Assembly (NCBI GenBank): GCA_025057155.1
Contig: JANWYD010000002.1
Location: 1-64,000 of the forward strand
Direction: 5' to 3'
Origin: Chloroflexaceae bacterium
GTDB taxonomy: Bacteria > Chloroflexota > Chloroflexia > Chloroflexales > Chloroflexaceae
DNA length: 64,000 nt
The notes beneath the pieces were generated by a model that had not been told where the DNA came from, searched no databases, and worked only from the letters and a program-made list of their open reading frames with translations. A program made the position numbers and the translations under genes. This document shows, in pieces, positions 35,885-44,641 of this stretch (the stretch's first letter is position 1; every line of letters starts with the position of its first letter).

Positions 35885-37837
35885 GTGCCGCGCCCGCGCC
35901 GTACCCTTCTGCCAGTCCTGCTGGTGGTGTTGCTGACCCTGGGATTCCCCCTTGTCCCCGTCCGCGCCCAGCGTGGCGCCTCGTTCGCCAGCGCCCGGCC
36001 CGTGGTCGAGCCGCTCATGCCGGTAGTGGTCAATGTAAATGTTCAGGACTACAGCGGCCCCGCGACGCTGCTGGTCTTCGACGCCCGCGGCCGCTTCGCC
36101 GGCAGCTTCGCCGTCACGCTGGCCGGCGGCTTCGGGGCGGTCGAGGTAATCCCGCGCGGCGCCCTCGGCGCCCACTGGGGGGCGCTGTTCCTGCCCTCGG
36201 GCGCGCAGGTGGCCGCGGGGCCCCTCTACCGCCTCGACGCGACCACCACGGTGCGCACGGGCGTGGCCGCGTTCGATACGCTCTACGACCGGGTGCGCGG
36301 CTTCATGGCCGCCAAGCGGCTGAGCTACCAGCTTGATGGCCGGACGGTCACCGGCTACCGTTCGCCGGACAGTCCGCTGCTCTGGCTGCGCGACCACTAT
36401 TATCAAAACCGCGCCTTCCGCTATTTTGAGACGGAGTTGACCAGCCTGATTGAGGCCAATGCCCGCGCCCAGGCCCCCGATGGCAGCCTGCCGGATTTTG
36501 TCGCCCGCCCGGAGTGGAACATCCCCGCCCTGCGCACACCGGTCGAAGCTGACGTGGAGTACCTCTACGTCCAGTTGATCTACGAGACCTGGAAGACGAC
36601 CGGTGACACCGCCTGGATGCTGCGCATGCTGCCCTCGGCGCAGAAGGCTATCCACTACACCCTTACCTCGCCCCTGCGCTGGGAGCCAACCCTGGGCCTG
36701 GTCAAGCGTCCCTTCACGATTGACACCTGGGACTTCGAGTACGGGCCTGCGACCCGCGATCCGACCACCGGCCAGCCGGCGCCGCGCCACTGGATTGACG
36801 AGCAGACCCGCTGGGGCATTTTCCACGGCGACAACACTGGCCTGGCGGAGGCCCTGCGCTCGCTGGCGTCCATGGAGGAGCAAGCGGGCCAGCGCGAACT
36901 GGCGGCGCAGCGGCGCGTCCTCGCCAACGACATCATGGTGCGCCTGAACCGCTTGAGCTGGAACGGCTCGTTCTACACCCATCACGTCAAACTCGTTCCC
37001 TTCGATGTGCCCGGGGTGGACGAAGAGCGGCAACTGAGCCTCTCCAACGCCATCGCCCTCAATCGCGGCGTGCTGACGGCGGAGCAGGGGCGCGCCATTC
37101 TGGCCGAGTACCGGCGGCGGCTGAATGACCCGGAGCGCACCGCCTTCGCCGAGTGGTACAGTATTGACCCGCCCTTCCCCGCCGGCGCCTTTAGTCTCGC
37201 CGGGCGCCTGGGGGAGCGCCCCGGCGAGTATGTCAACGGCGGCGTGATGCCCCTGGTCGGCGGCGAACTGGCGCGGGGCGCCTTCCGTTTCGGTTATGAG
37301 TCCTACGGCTTCGATATTCTCTACCGCTACCACGAGTTGATCAGCCGCACCGGTTCGACCTACCTCTGGTACTACCCCACTGGCGGGGTGGCCCCGGCGC
37401 AAGAGTTCCTGCCCACCGATGGATGGGGGTCGAGCGCGATGCTCGGCGCCTTGCTGGAGGGCGCCGCCGGGCTGAATGACGAGGGGATCGCCTACAACGC
37501 CGCCACCATCAGTCCGCGCTGGCTGGCCGCCCCCCGTGACGCGATTACCAGCGCCTACGCCTCGGCGCGCTACGCCGCTTCCGATGGCTATGCGGCCTAC
37601 CGCTGGACCTACGAGCCGGCTGGCGGCGCCGCCGAGGGCCGCGTCACCCTGGAAGCCACTGGCTCGGGCGAGACGCTGCGGGCGCGCATGCTGCTGCCGC
37701 CCCTGGTCCGCGAGGCACGCGCCGTAACCCTCAATGGCCAGCCCGCGCCCCCGCGCCTGGAGACCATCGGCCCGAGCCGCTACGTGGTGGTAGAAGCTCC
37801 GGGACCGATTGTGAACGTACAGGTAACCTTCCGCTAA
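35885..37837 (+). CDS. Secreted six-hairpin glycosidase-like protein
   Basis: A 650-residue exported protein with a signal peptide (LLPVLLVVLLTLGFPLVPVR, cleavage after RAQ). A short beta domain (about 40-120) precedes a long alpha/alpha-barrel region (about 130-560) with LWLRDHYYQNRAFRYFETEL, DTWDFEYGPATRDP, WGIFHGDNTGLAEALRSLA and EWYSIDPPFPAGAFSLAGRL, and a beta-rich C-terminus. The pattern is that of six-hairpin glycosidases (GH15/GH116-like); which residues are catalytic is not clear. The GTG at 35885 has GGAAAGGA upstream. The 340-base gap before it holds a small GGCGGCTGAAGCCGC palindrome and a possible -10 (TATACT, 35828). Confidence 0.68.
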   Translation: MPRPRRTLLPVLLVVLLTLGFPLVPVRAQRGASFASARPVVEPLMPVVVNVNVQDYSGPATLLVFDARGRFAGSFAVTLAGGFGAVEVIPRGALGAHWGALFLPSGAQVAAGPLYRLDATTTVRTGVAAFDTLYDRVRGFMAAKRLSYQLDGRTVTGYRSPDSPLLWLRDHYYQNRAFRYFETELTSLIEANARAQAPDGSLPDFVARPEWNIPALRTPVEADVEYLYVQLIYETWKTTGDTAWMLRMLPSAQKAIHYTLTSPLRWEPTLGLVKRPFTIDTWDFEYGPATRDPTTGQPAPRHWIDEQTRWGIFHGDNTGLAEALRSLASMEEQAGQRELAAQRRVLANDIMVRLNRLSWNGSFYTHHVKLVPFDVPGVDEERQLSLSNAIALNRGVLTAEQGRAILAEYRRRLNDPERTAFAEWYSIDPPFPAGAFSLAGRLGERPGEYVNGGVMPLVGGELARGAFRFGYESYGFDILYRYHELISRTGSTYLWYYPTGGVAPAQEFLPTDGWGSSAMLGALLEGAAGLNDEGIAYNAATISPRWLAAPRDAITSAYASARYAASDGYAAYRWTYEPAGGAAEGRVTLEATGSGETLRARMLLPPLVREARAVTLNGQPAPPRLETIGPSRYVVVEAPGPIVNVQVTFR

Positions 37838-37844
37838 CGGGAGG

Positions 37845-37871
37845 TTCCGGGAGGGCATGGCCCTCCCGGAA
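37845..37871. terminator. Hairpin between convergent genes, likely bidirectional terminator
   Basis: TTCCGGGAGGGC-ATG-GCCCTCCCGGAA, a perfect 12-bp stem exactly between the glycosidase-like gene and trpB2. It belongs to the GGGAGGGC palindrome family. Confidence 0.6.
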
Positions 37872-37878
37872 CGCCTCA

Positions 37879-39237
37879 TTACCCCACACTGGGCAAGCCG
37901 GCCAGGGCCATGGCCACCTCGGCATCGGAATACTCGAAGTCGCGGAGCTTGCCGGCCTGATAATCCATGTACGCCTGCATGTCGAAGTGGCCGTGGCCGC
38001 AGAGATTGAAGAGAATGGTGCGGCTGACGCCCTCTTCCTTGCAGCGCAGGGCCTCGCGGATCACTCCGGCGATGGCGTGGTTGGCCTCGGGCGCGGGCAG
38101 GATGCCCTCGGTACGAGCGAACTGGATGCCAGCGGCGAAGGTCTCGAGTTGTTGAACGGCAATCGGCTCGATGCGCCCCAGTTGCACCAGATGGCTCACC
38201 AGCGGAGCCATGCCGTGGTAGCGCAGTCCGCCAGCGTGGATGGCGGGCGGCACGAAGGTGCTGCCCAGCGTATGCATCTTCACCAGCGGGGTGAGGTGGG
38301 CCGTATCGCCGAAATCGTAGGCATATTTGCCCCTGGTCATGGACGGGCAGGCCGCCGGTTCCACGGCCACGGCGCGCACGGCCCGTTCGCCCCGCAACGC
38401 CGCGCCGATAAAGGGGAAGGCGATGCCGGCGAAGTTGCTGCCGCCGCCGGTGCAGCCCACCACCACGTCAGGGTAATCGCCGGCCATCTCGAGTTGCGTC
38501 AGGGCCTCCTGGCCGATGACCGTCTGGTGGAGCAACACGTGGTTGAGCACGCTGCCCAGGGCATACTTTGTGTCCTCGCTCTGGGCCGCCACCTCTACCG
38601 CCTCGCTGATGGCGATGCCGAGGCTGCCGGTGCTGTCGGGATGCTCGGCGAGAATGGCCCGCCCCGCGGCCGTCTCCTCGCTGGGGCTGGCGACCACGCT
38701 GGCGCCGTAGGCCTCCATCAGCGCGCGACGGTAGGGTTTCTGGTCGTAACTGACCCGCACCATGTAGACCTTGATCTCCAGGCCGAAGAGCGCTCCGGCA
38801 AAGGCCAGGGCCGAGCCCCACTGGCCCGCGCCGGTCTCGGTGACGATGCGCCTGACGCCCTCCTGCTTGTTGTAGTAAGCCTGGGCGACGGCGGTATTGG
38901 GTTTGTGGCTGCCCGCCGGGCTGACGCCCTCATACTTGTAGTAGATCTTCGCCGGCGTATCGAGGAGCCGTTCCAGGCGCCGCGCGCGGAACAGTGGCGT
39001 CGGGCGCCACTGCCGGTAGATGACCTGCACCTCTTCGGGGATCGCGATGGCTCGTTCGGTGCTGACCTCCTGCATGATCAGCGCCATGGGGAAGAGCGGC
39101 GCCAGGTCGGCGGGGCCGATGGGCTGGCCCGTGCCGGGGTGCAGCACCGGGGGCGGCGGCGCGGGCAGATCGGCGGCGATGTTGTACCAGGTGGCGGGCA
39201 TTTGCTCTTCATTGAGTAGATACTTGACGGTGTCCAT
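37879..39237 (-). CDS. trpB: Tryptophan synthase beta chain, TrpB2 type
   Basis: A 452-residue PLP enzyme that joins indole and serine to tryptophan. It is of the longer TrpB2 class: N-terminal [20 protein letters not shown], then [20 protein letters not shown] and the PLP lysine in [20 protein letters not shown] (about 110-118), with [19 protein letters not shown] as phosphate loop. TrpB2 enzymes act without a TrpA partner, as indole scavengers or stand-alone synthases, and no trpA is here. The ATG at 39237 has GGAGG upstream. A Trp-specific T-box precedes it. Confidence 0.93.
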   Translation of the reverse strand: MDTVKYLLNEEQMPATWYNIAADLPAPPPPVLHPGTGQPIGPADLAPLFPMALIMQEVSTERAIAIPEEVQVIYRQWRPTPLFRARRLERLLDTPAKIYYKYEGVSPAGSHKPNTAVAQAYYNKQEGVRRIVTETGAGQWGSALAFAGALFGLEIKVYMVRVSYDQKPYRRALMEAYGASVVASPSEETAAGRAILAEHPDSTGSLGIAISEAVEVAAQSEDTKYALGSVLNHVLLHQTVIGQEALTQLEMAGDYPDVVVGCTGGGSNFAGIAFPFIGAALRGERAVRAVAVEPAACPSMTRGKYAYDFGDTAHLTPLVKMHTLGSTFVPPAIHAGGLRYHGMAPLVSHLVQLGRIEPIAVQQLETFAAGIQFARTEGILPAPEANHAIAGVIREALRCKEEGVSRTILFNLCGHGHFDMQAYMDYQAGKLRDFEYSDAEVAMALAGLPSVG

Positions 39238-39441
39238 CGTTGGTGCGTTCCTCCTGTCTAAAGCGGGGAAACCCGGTTTCCCCATGCCCCTGCCCGCAGG
39301 GGAAACCGCAGGACGGTGCCATCGGGGTCTGCCAGGATGACCCTGCGCCCCTACCCACAGGGGCGGCCCGGTTGCCCCTGTGCCCCTGCCACGTGGGAGG
39401 CGCAGACGGGCTGCACTCTCCCGGGAACATCCCTGTCCAAC

Positions 39442-39770
39442 AAAAAGCGCCTCTCAGACCCTCTGGCGGGTCGAGAGGCGATCAGGGATCGCGGTGCCAC
39501 TCTCTCATTCGCGGGCGCTCACGCGCCGCGCGCTCTGCGGGTACTGTCGCTGCGGCCCACGGGCCTTGGGCGTTCCATACCCCTCGCCCTGGTAACGGTG
39601 GCGTCTCCGGCGGCTCCTACTAGGATGCTGGCTTTCTATGCATCCGTTCGCTCCGCAGCTCCCGGGTCCATTCCACGGCGCCGTGCGCTCCGGCCTCGCA
39701 CCATGCGCCGGCTCGCTGGGCCGCCGTGCGCCGTGTACTCTTCCCGATCATGGCTGTTGGCATATGTACT
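39442..39770 (-). promoter_or_regulatory. Trp T-box riboswitch with terminator
   Basis: On the minus strand the leader holds stem I with the AGTA/GAA loop-E pair and the specifier TGG directly after GAA (GTGGAATGGACCC), the conserved T-box GTGGCACCGCG (39490-39500) and a terminator hairpin (CGCCTCTC...GAGAGGCG) followed by TTTTT (39442-39480). Uncharged tRNA-Trp would stabilise the antiterminator and switch on trpB2. Specifier and gene function agree. Confidence 0.9.
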
Positions 39771-39777
39771 GTGAAGG

Positions 39778-39807
39778 AGTATAGCACGCTGGAGGCGGGG
39801 GTGTCAA
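39778..39807 (-). promoter_or_regulatory. Promoter of the T-box/trpB2 unit
   Basis: TTGACA (39802-39807), 18-base spacer, TATACT (39778-39783) on the minus strand, just before the T-box. Confidence 0.75.
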
Positions 39808-39853
39808 ACGAGCCTGACGCCTGGCCGGTTGGAGGGATACGGGGAGACCTGAT

Positions 39854-39994
39854 CAGTCTGCAAAAAAGTGTTTTGTTAAACTCCCGCCCCCTCCCCAACC
39901 CTCTCCCGCTGGGGGAGGGAGTCCGGCGCCTCCCCCCAACAGGGGGAGGCTGGGAGGGGGGGCAGAAATGCCAGGAAACTTGCTTTACAGACTA
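39854..39994. mobile_element. MITE-like element, family 1, copy 2
   Basis: 141 bp with ends CAGTCTGCAAA / TTTACAGACTA and a perfect 5-bp target duplication CTGAT (39849-39853 and 39995-39999). Same C-rich/G-rich inside as copy 1. It lies just upstream of the T-box promoter and downstream of ribY. Confidence 0.85.
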
Positions 39995-40063
39995 CTGATT
40001 TCCCTACGCCTCTTTAACCGGTATCGGGACATGGGGAAACCGGCTTCGCCATTCCTCTCCCAC

Positions 40064-41101
40064 CTACCGAATAAACTCGTTCGTAAATGCATCGCCCACT
40101 TCCACCGGGCTGGCCAGCAACCCGGCGTCGCGCATGAACTTCTCCGTCGCTTCCCAGAGGGCGGCATCGGTGTAGCCCAGCCCTTCGACGTTGGTCTTCT
40201 CGCTATACCAGTAGGGCAGGCTCTCCAGGAGCACCTGACGTTGCAACGCTGCGTCGCCCAGATTGGCCTCGGGTATGAAGCCCAGGCTGACCTCGAAGGC
40301 TTCATCGGGGTTGTCCAGGGTGGCGCGCAGGCCCTTCAGCGAGGCGGTAACGAAGCCCCGCACCACCTCGGGGGCCTCGGCGATGAGGCGCTCGCTGACG
40401 ACGATGCCATTGGCGGCCAGGTTGTACACATCGGCGACGCGCAGCACATCCACCTCGACGCCCTGCTGGCGCAGGAGCACCGGCTCGTTCATCGCGTAGC
40501 CGGTTGCCGCCTGCACCTTGTCCTCCAGCACCGCCTGGGCCTGGGTAAAGCCGATCTCCTGCACGGTGAACGCGCTCTCGTCGAATTGATTCGCGTAGCG
40601 AATGGCCAGCAGGCCATAGAAACTCTCGCCGAACTGGCCGGGGATGCCAACGGTCTTGCCCTTGAGGTCCTCGGCGCTCTTGAGGCCGGTGCTCGACTTG
40701 GCGAAAAAGACGATCGGGAACTGCTGGTAAAGGGTCATGACCGTTTTGACCGGCAGGCCCTGCTGGCGGGCCAGGAGGGTGGAGGTGCCGGAGGCTGTGG
40801 CGAAATCAACGCCGCTCTCGGGCCAGCTCGCCACCCGTTGCACCACATCGCTCTCAAAGTTGTAGTCGAAGGTCACCTCAAGTCCGGCCTCGGCGTAGTA
40901 GCCTTTGGCCGCGGCCATGTAGTACGGCGCGAACTGCACGTTAGGAATGTAGGACATCGCCAGGGTCACCTTACGCAGCGCCGGGGCCGGCGTGGCCGCG
41001 GGCGCCGCCGGTTCGGTCGGTGTGGCCGCAGGCGCTGCCGCCTGCCCGCAGGCGGCGAGGAGCGCGGCCAGGGTGAGGATTAGATAGAGACGCTTGAGCA
41101 T
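40064..41101 (-). CDS. ribY: Riboflavin ABC transporter substrate-binding lipoprotein (RibY-type)
   Basis: A 345-residue exported lipoprotein (lipobox LLAAC, Cys18) of the NMT1/THI5-like family. VTLAMSYIPNVQFAPYYMAA and KGYYAEAGLEVTFDYNFESD are the family's ligand-binding start. FATASGTSTLLARQQGLPVK and GKTVGIPGQFGESFYGLLAI continue it. The family also covers pyrimidine-precursor transporters, so riboflavin is inferred from the FMN riboswitch that heads the unit, as known for RibXY systems. No ATPase gene adjoins. A low-complexity array separates it from ribX. Confidence 0.85.
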   Translation of the reverse strand: MLKRLYLILTLAALLAACGQAAAPAATPTEPAAPAATPAPALRKVTLAMSYIPNVQFAPYYMAAAKGYYAEAGLEVTFDYNFESDVVQRVASWPESGVDFATASGTSTLLARQQGLPVKTVMTLYQQFPIVFFAKSSTGLKSAEDLKGKTVGIPGQFGESFYGLLAIRYANQFDESAFTVQEIGFTQAQAVLEDKVQAATGYAMNEPVLLRQQGVEVDVLRVADVYNLAANGIVVSERLIAEAPEVVRGFVTASLKGLRATLDNPDEAFEVSLGFIPEANLGDAALQRQVLLESLPYWYSEKTNVEGLGYTDAALWEATEKFMRDAGLLASPVEVGDAFTNEFIR

Positions 41102-41117
41102 AGCACTCCTTTATTCA

Positions 41118-41232
41118 GATTGTGGAGGTGTGGAGGTGTGGAGGTGTAGAAGTGTAGAGATGTAGAGGTGTGGAGGTGTTTTTTCGACCCGACAGCTCCA
41201 CAGCTCCACAGCTCCACACCCCCACACTCCTC
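41118..41232. repeat. Low-complexity GGTGTGGA array with inverted arms, copy 2
   Basis: Units of GTGGAGGTGTGGAGG on the left and CAGCTCCACAGCTCCAC on the right, between ribX and ribY. Similar to 17278-17400. Confidence 0.8.
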
Positions 41233-42055
41233 ATGACCCCATCTCCCACCGCACCAGGGCTCGTTCAAGGAGCGATGCGATCAGGTACAGGCACAGGGTG
41301 ATGGCCGCGAGGGTGATCAAGGACACGAAGATCAGCGGCGTATCGAAGAGGCCGCGGGCGATGTTGATCAGCGCACCCAGGCCCTCGCGCCCGGCGACGA
41401 ACTCGCCGACCACCGCCCCGGTGGTGGCCAGGGCCAGCCCGGTGCGGACGCCGCCGAAGAGCACCGGCAGGCTGAGGGGCGCTTCGACGTGGCGCAGCAT
41501 CTGCCAGCGGTTCGCCCCGCTGATCAGGGCCATTTCGCGCAACTCGCGGGGAATGGAGCGCAGCGCCACGATGGTGTTGATCAGCACCGGCAGGAAGGTG
41601 ATCAGCGCAGCGATCAGCAACTTGCCGGTCAGCCCAGGACCGAACCAGAGGATGACCAGGGGCGCCACGGCCACTACCGGTATCGCCTGGCTGGCCGCCA
41701 GCACTGGCGCCGTAGCTCGCTCCAGCCAGGGCAGGTGCGCCAGGATGTAGCCCAGGCTCAGACCGACGACCAGGGCCAGGCCGAAGCCGCCCAGGGCCAC
41801 CAGCAGTGTTGCCGCGGTGTGCTTCCACAGCAGGCCGCTCTGCGCCGCGCCTATGAAGCGTTCGGCGACCAGGGCCGGGCCGGGCAGGATGAAGGGGCGG
41901 TAGCCCCCCAGGCTGACCAGCGCCTGCCACAGCAGCACCAGGCCGATGATCGCCGCGGGCAGCCCGGCCCACTGCAAGCCGCCCAGGGCCACCCACGGCG
42001 CGCGCGCCACCCGCGGCGCCCGGATCTCCTGCTGCATGGGTAACGTTTGCTGCAT
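41231..42055 (-). CDS. ribX: Riboflavin ABC transporter permease (RibX-type)
   Basis: A 274-residue inner-membrane permease of the SsuC/ThiX (BPD_transp_1) class with about six helices. The ATPase-contact EAA loop is EMALISGANRWQMLRHVEAP (about 180-199). LVVGLSLGYILAHLPWLERA and VVAVAPLVILWFGPGLTGKL are typical. The ATG has GGGAGG upstream. It is the first gene behind the FMN riboswitch, which supports riboflavin as substrate. Confidence 0.85.
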   Translation of the reverse strand: MQQTLPMQQEIRAPRVARAPWVALGGLQWAGLPAAIIGLVLLWQALVSLGGYRPFILPGPALVAERFIGAAQSGLLWKHTAATLLVALGGFGLALVVGLSLGYILAHLPWLERATAPVLAASQAIPVVAVAPLVILWFGPGLTGKLLIAALITFLPVLINTIVALRSIPRELREMALISGANRWQMLRHVEAPLSLPVLFGGVRTGLALATTGAVVGEFVAGREGLGALINIARGLFDTPLIFVSLITLAAITLCLYLIASLLERALVRWEMGS

Positions 42056-42069
42056 CGCTTACCCTCCCA

Positions 42070-42104
42070 ACAGAAAGCCCCGCTGTGCGAGAGCACACCG
42101 GGGC
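42070..42104 (-). terminator. Terminator stem of the FMN riboswitch
   Basis: GCCCCG(G)TGTGC-loop-GCACAGCGGGGC on the minus strand followed by TTTCTGTT, between the aptamer and the ribX Shine-Dalgarno sequence. It would form when FMN is bound. Confidence 0.7.
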
Positions 42105-42204
42105 AGAACTGACCAGACAGCGCATAGCAGCATGGAATGCCGTATGCACCGGATCACAGTACGCGCGAACGAGCGCCCGCTCTGTCGCGCGTCACTGCGT
42201 CGTC

Positions 42205-42326
42205 TGGATCTTCTTTACATCCGGACTGTAACCGTCGGCCCCGGAGTTGCACCGGATCCTGCGTGCCTCGCAACACGCTCGTGGGCTATACCACCGATCG
42301 GGAATTTCACCCTGCCCCGAAGATCG
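42205..42326 (-). promoter_or_regulatory. FMN riboswitch (RFN element)
   Basis: On the minus strand: GATCTTCGGGGCAGGGTGAA, ATTCCCGATCGGTGGTATAG, CCCACGAGC, then GATCCGGTGCAACTCCGGGG, CCGACGGTTACAGTCCGGAT and the closing AAGAAGATC. These match the RFN consensus in order and spacing, including the outer helix. It controls ribX-ribY. Confidence 0.95.
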
Positions 42327-42338
42327 TTTGTTACCGGT

Positions 42339-42367
42339 ACATTACCGCGGTCATGGCGAACTGTCAA
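42339..42367 (-). promoter_or_regulatory. Promoter of the ribXY unit
   Basis: TTGACA (42362-42367), 17-base spacer, TAATGT (42339-42344) on the minus strand, a few bases before the RFN aptamer. Confidence 0.75.
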
Positions 42368-42402
42368 GGGCGTCAGGTGGTGGTGTGACAACCGAATCCC
42401 AT

Positions 42403-42441
42403 TTCGGATTTCGGATTTTGGATTTTGGATTTTGGATTGGT
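42403..42441. repeat. ATTTTGG-type tandem repeat
   Basis: About five units (ATTTCGG, then ATTTTGG repeated). It lies between the ribXY promoter and the element at 42547. Confidence 0.75.
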
Positions 42442-42546
42442 GCGCGAGCGCCGTATTCAACATAATCGAGGGGCCGCGAGGGCAACGCCCTCGCGGCCCT
42501 TAGAGGGGGGTAGGGGGAAGCGGGGTTTCCCGGCTGTTCCGTTCAG

Positions 42547-42669
42547 AGGTCTAGGGTTTTTTACTTTTGGGGCAGGGCATTTCGCATCAGGACGCGGAAA
42601 AAGGCGATTCATGCGAGAGGGCCATTTTTTCGCATTAGGACGCGCTCCACCAAAAACCCCACACCTGAG
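42547..42669. repeat. Family 2-like inverted-repeat element with different interior
   Basis: Ends GGTCTAGGGTTTTTT and AAAAACCCCACACCTGAG resemble the family 2 ends. The inside differs and contains two direct copies of TTTCGCAT(C/T)AGGACGCG. No coding capacity. The remainder of the gap to 42810 shows no gene. Confidence 0.5.
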
Positions 42670-42810
42670 AGGGCCTCCGTTCCTGGCGCCCCACGAAACG
42701 CGCCATGATGGTAAATTATAGGTGGATGTTCGCCTTTCACGCCCGTTGGCGCCAGGCGCGCCGGGAAACCGCCAGGGCGGGCGCTGCGCCAGCCGGCAAT
42801 CCAACATCCT

Positions 42811-43227
42811 ATGCCTCTGAACCCCTACGCCGAAGCCGCGCGCCAGGCCATCGCCGCCCATCTGCCGGAACTGCTGCCCGCGCTGCGCGAAGAGGAGGAT
42901 GGCTCGCTGCTGGTGGAGCTCCGATCGCCGTCCGGGCGTCAGTTCTGGCTGAGCACGAGCGGCGATGAGATCACCGTGGGCTTTGACCTGCACCACCGGC
43001 ATTTCGGCAATTCCGCGCACCCGGACGCCGAGGACGACGTGGCGCAGGCCAGCGCGTACATCCGCAACCTGATGAGCGGGCGCTACCGCATCGCCGTCTG
43101 GAAGCGCGGCGAGCATTTTGTGATGTCCGAGACGCTAGAGGAGGAGAGCGTTCCGGCGGTCGAGTCCCGGTCGTGGGGTGAGCGCAGGTTGCTGCGGGGA
43201 TGTTCCGTGGAGGTGTACGGCTGGTAG
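42811..43227 (+). CDS. Hypothetical protein
   Basis: A 138-residue soluble protein starting MPLNPYAEAARQAIAAHLPE. The middle is beta-rich (SLLVELRSPSGRQFWLSTSG, EITVGFDLHHRHFGNSAHPD) and looks like a small alpha/beta fold often annotated as an uncharacterised immunity-like or DUF protein in Chloroflexota, but I recognise no family with confidence. It is followed by a broken Uma2 gene on the opposite strand. Confidence 0.6.
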   Translation: MPLNPYAEAARQAIAAHLPELLPALREEEDGSLLVELRSPSGRQFWLSTSGDEITVGFDLHHRHFGNSAHPDAEDDVAQASAYIRNLMSGRYRIAVWKRGEHFVMSETLEEESVPAVESRSWGERRLLRGCSVEVYGW

Positions 43228-43240
43228 GCCGTGCAGCGCC

Positions 43241-43571
43241 TCAAAGCGTCATATCCAGGGCGCCGGCGAAGAGCGTTGCGACCGTCAGGGGCGCATCAGG
43301 CAAACAGGTGAACAGGATCTGCTCATCTCAGCGTAGACAAGGGGGTCGCCGTAGGAACCCTTGGCAAGCCGGTAATACCGCAGGACGCGCGTCGCGGGAT
43401 TGACCGCGGCGTACTCCGCCACGCCGCTGCGGGCGTACATGGCGCATTGTTTGGCCATCTCTTCCGCGCTGTTGCCCGGTGAGAGCATCTCGACCACCAG
43501 GTCGGGAGCGCCCCGCACCCGCCGCTCCTGCACCAGGCCGGCAAACCGTTCCGCGCGAATCGAGGGTATGG
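43241..43571 (-). pseudogene. Broken Uma2-family (DUF820) gene, 3' part with frameshift
   Basis: Reading on the minus strand, IRAERFAGLVQERRVRGAPD and LVVEMLSPGNSAEEMAKQCA then MYARSGVAEYAAVNPATRVL are the Uma2 nuclease core (the D and the E-x-L of the PD-(D/E)XK-like site). Near 43325 the frame slips by one base: after GDPLVYAE the correct ending EQILFTCLPDAPLTVATLFA continues in the next frame to a stop at 43241. The first half of the gene is missing, replaced by the end of the 43572-44564 gene. A remnant. Confidence 0.75.
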
Positions 43572-44564
43572 TCAGGCAAGGGACGAGTCGGCAACCAGAT
43601 CCGGCTGCAGCACATAGGCCCACCAGTTGTTAAGCACGCCATCGGTCTCGCCAGCGGCGCGGGGGAGGTGCGCCAGCCACCAGAGGTGATGCAGGCGCAT
43701 ATCTCCTCCGCCCCACTCGCTGGCGTTCATCATCCGGGGCGGGGCGCTCAGGTCGGGGAAACTGTACCAGGCGTCGGCGTGACACAACACGGGGCGCGGG
43801 TTGCCCCAGTCGTAGTCGGCGAGACTATTCGGCGCGAAGTGGACGTTGCCGCACTCAGCGCGGCCAGGGTGGGTCAGGTCGTAGCGGGTGAAGCGTTCCC
43901 ACAGGTTGCGTTCGCCGCGCCGCCCGCGGTAGACCTGCTCCATGATCGACTCGACGCGGTGCCCGAAGTTCTCCAGCATACAGCCAACGTCGCGTTCGTA
44001 GTTGAAGCCCATCACCACGAACCGCCGCGGGCAGCGCTCGCTGCCCGCCAGGGGCGGCGAATTGCACCAGAAGGCCCCCGCGCCAGCCATGTGGCTCTCG
44101 TAGAAGCCGGCGTAGGGGAAGGCAAAGAGCCAGACTTCGTCAATCTCGCCCGCCAGCACCTTCTGGGTGATGGCGAAGTCGTCGAGTATGCGGTGGTAAT
44201 CAGCGGCGTCGGGCTGATGAAACCCGCCCTGGCGCACCCAGCAGGCCAGATAGCGCTCGTCGTCGTAGGCGAAGCCGTCAACCTTCACCGGGTAGCCGTC
44301 AACCAGGTGCCGTTCGACGATGCGGTAGCGGGCGATGCCGCCGGAGCAGGCGTGCAGGTCGGCGCTGTACTGCCGGGCCAGGAGCTCCGGGTCGTGCCAG
44401 CGGAAATGCTCGCGCAGGCGCTGACCGCCGCGGCTTTCTAGCACCGGGTCGTAGATGATCATCGCCACACGCAGTTCGATCGGCGCGACGCCGGCAGGGC
44501 GCTCCCGGACGGGAGGCGCCGCAGGCGCGGGCGGACGACGTTTGCCAAAGAGCCAGTCAAACAT
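43572..44564 (-). CDS. Hypothetical protein
   Basis: A 330-residue soluble protein. After a basic, proline-rich start (MFDWLFGKRRPPAPAAPPVR) comes a compact alpha/beta region: IELRVAMIIYDPVLESRGGQ, YRIVERHLVDGYPVKVDGFA, IDEVWLFAFPYAGFYESHMA, RRFVVMGFNYERDVGCMLEN. Conserved His, Trp and Asp clusters (CGNVHFAPNSLADYDWGNPR) suggest an enzyme or sugar-binding protein, but I do not recognise the family. The last few residues may be read-through into the junction with the broken Uma2 gene. Confidence 0.65.
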   Translation of the reverse strand: MFDWLFGKRRPPAPAAPPVRERPAGVAPIELRVAMIIYDPVLESRGGQRLREHFRWHDPELLARQYSADLHACSGGIARYRIVERHLVDGYPVKVDGFAYDDERYLACWVRQGGFHQPDAADYHRILDDFAITQKVLAGEIDEVWLFAFPYAGFYESHMAGAGAFWCNSPPLAGSERCPRRFVVMGFNYERDVGCMLENFGHRVESIMEQVYRGRRGERNLWERFTRYDLTHPGRAECGNVHFAPNSLADYDWGNPRPVLCHADAWYSFPDLSAPPRMMNASEWGGGDMRLHHLWWLAHLPRAAGETDGVLNNWWAYVLQPDLVADSSLA

Positions 44565-44641
44565 GACAGTAACCGGCTGTGCGCAACCATCCAGGTTGCG
44601 GCCAGGGGCAACCGGGTTTCCGCACCCCGGCCTGCCAGGAA

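Noticed and set aside
35843-37879. 678-codon antisense frame across the glycosidase-like gene
   Set aside because: High GC in third positions keeps antisense frames open; no domains, no Shine-Dalgarno, and the sense protein has a signal peptide and family motifs.
42077-42104. Hairpin first read as an independent terminator or REP element
   Set aside because: It sits exactly between the RFN aptamer and the ribX ribosome-binding site, so it is better explained as the riboswitch expression platform.
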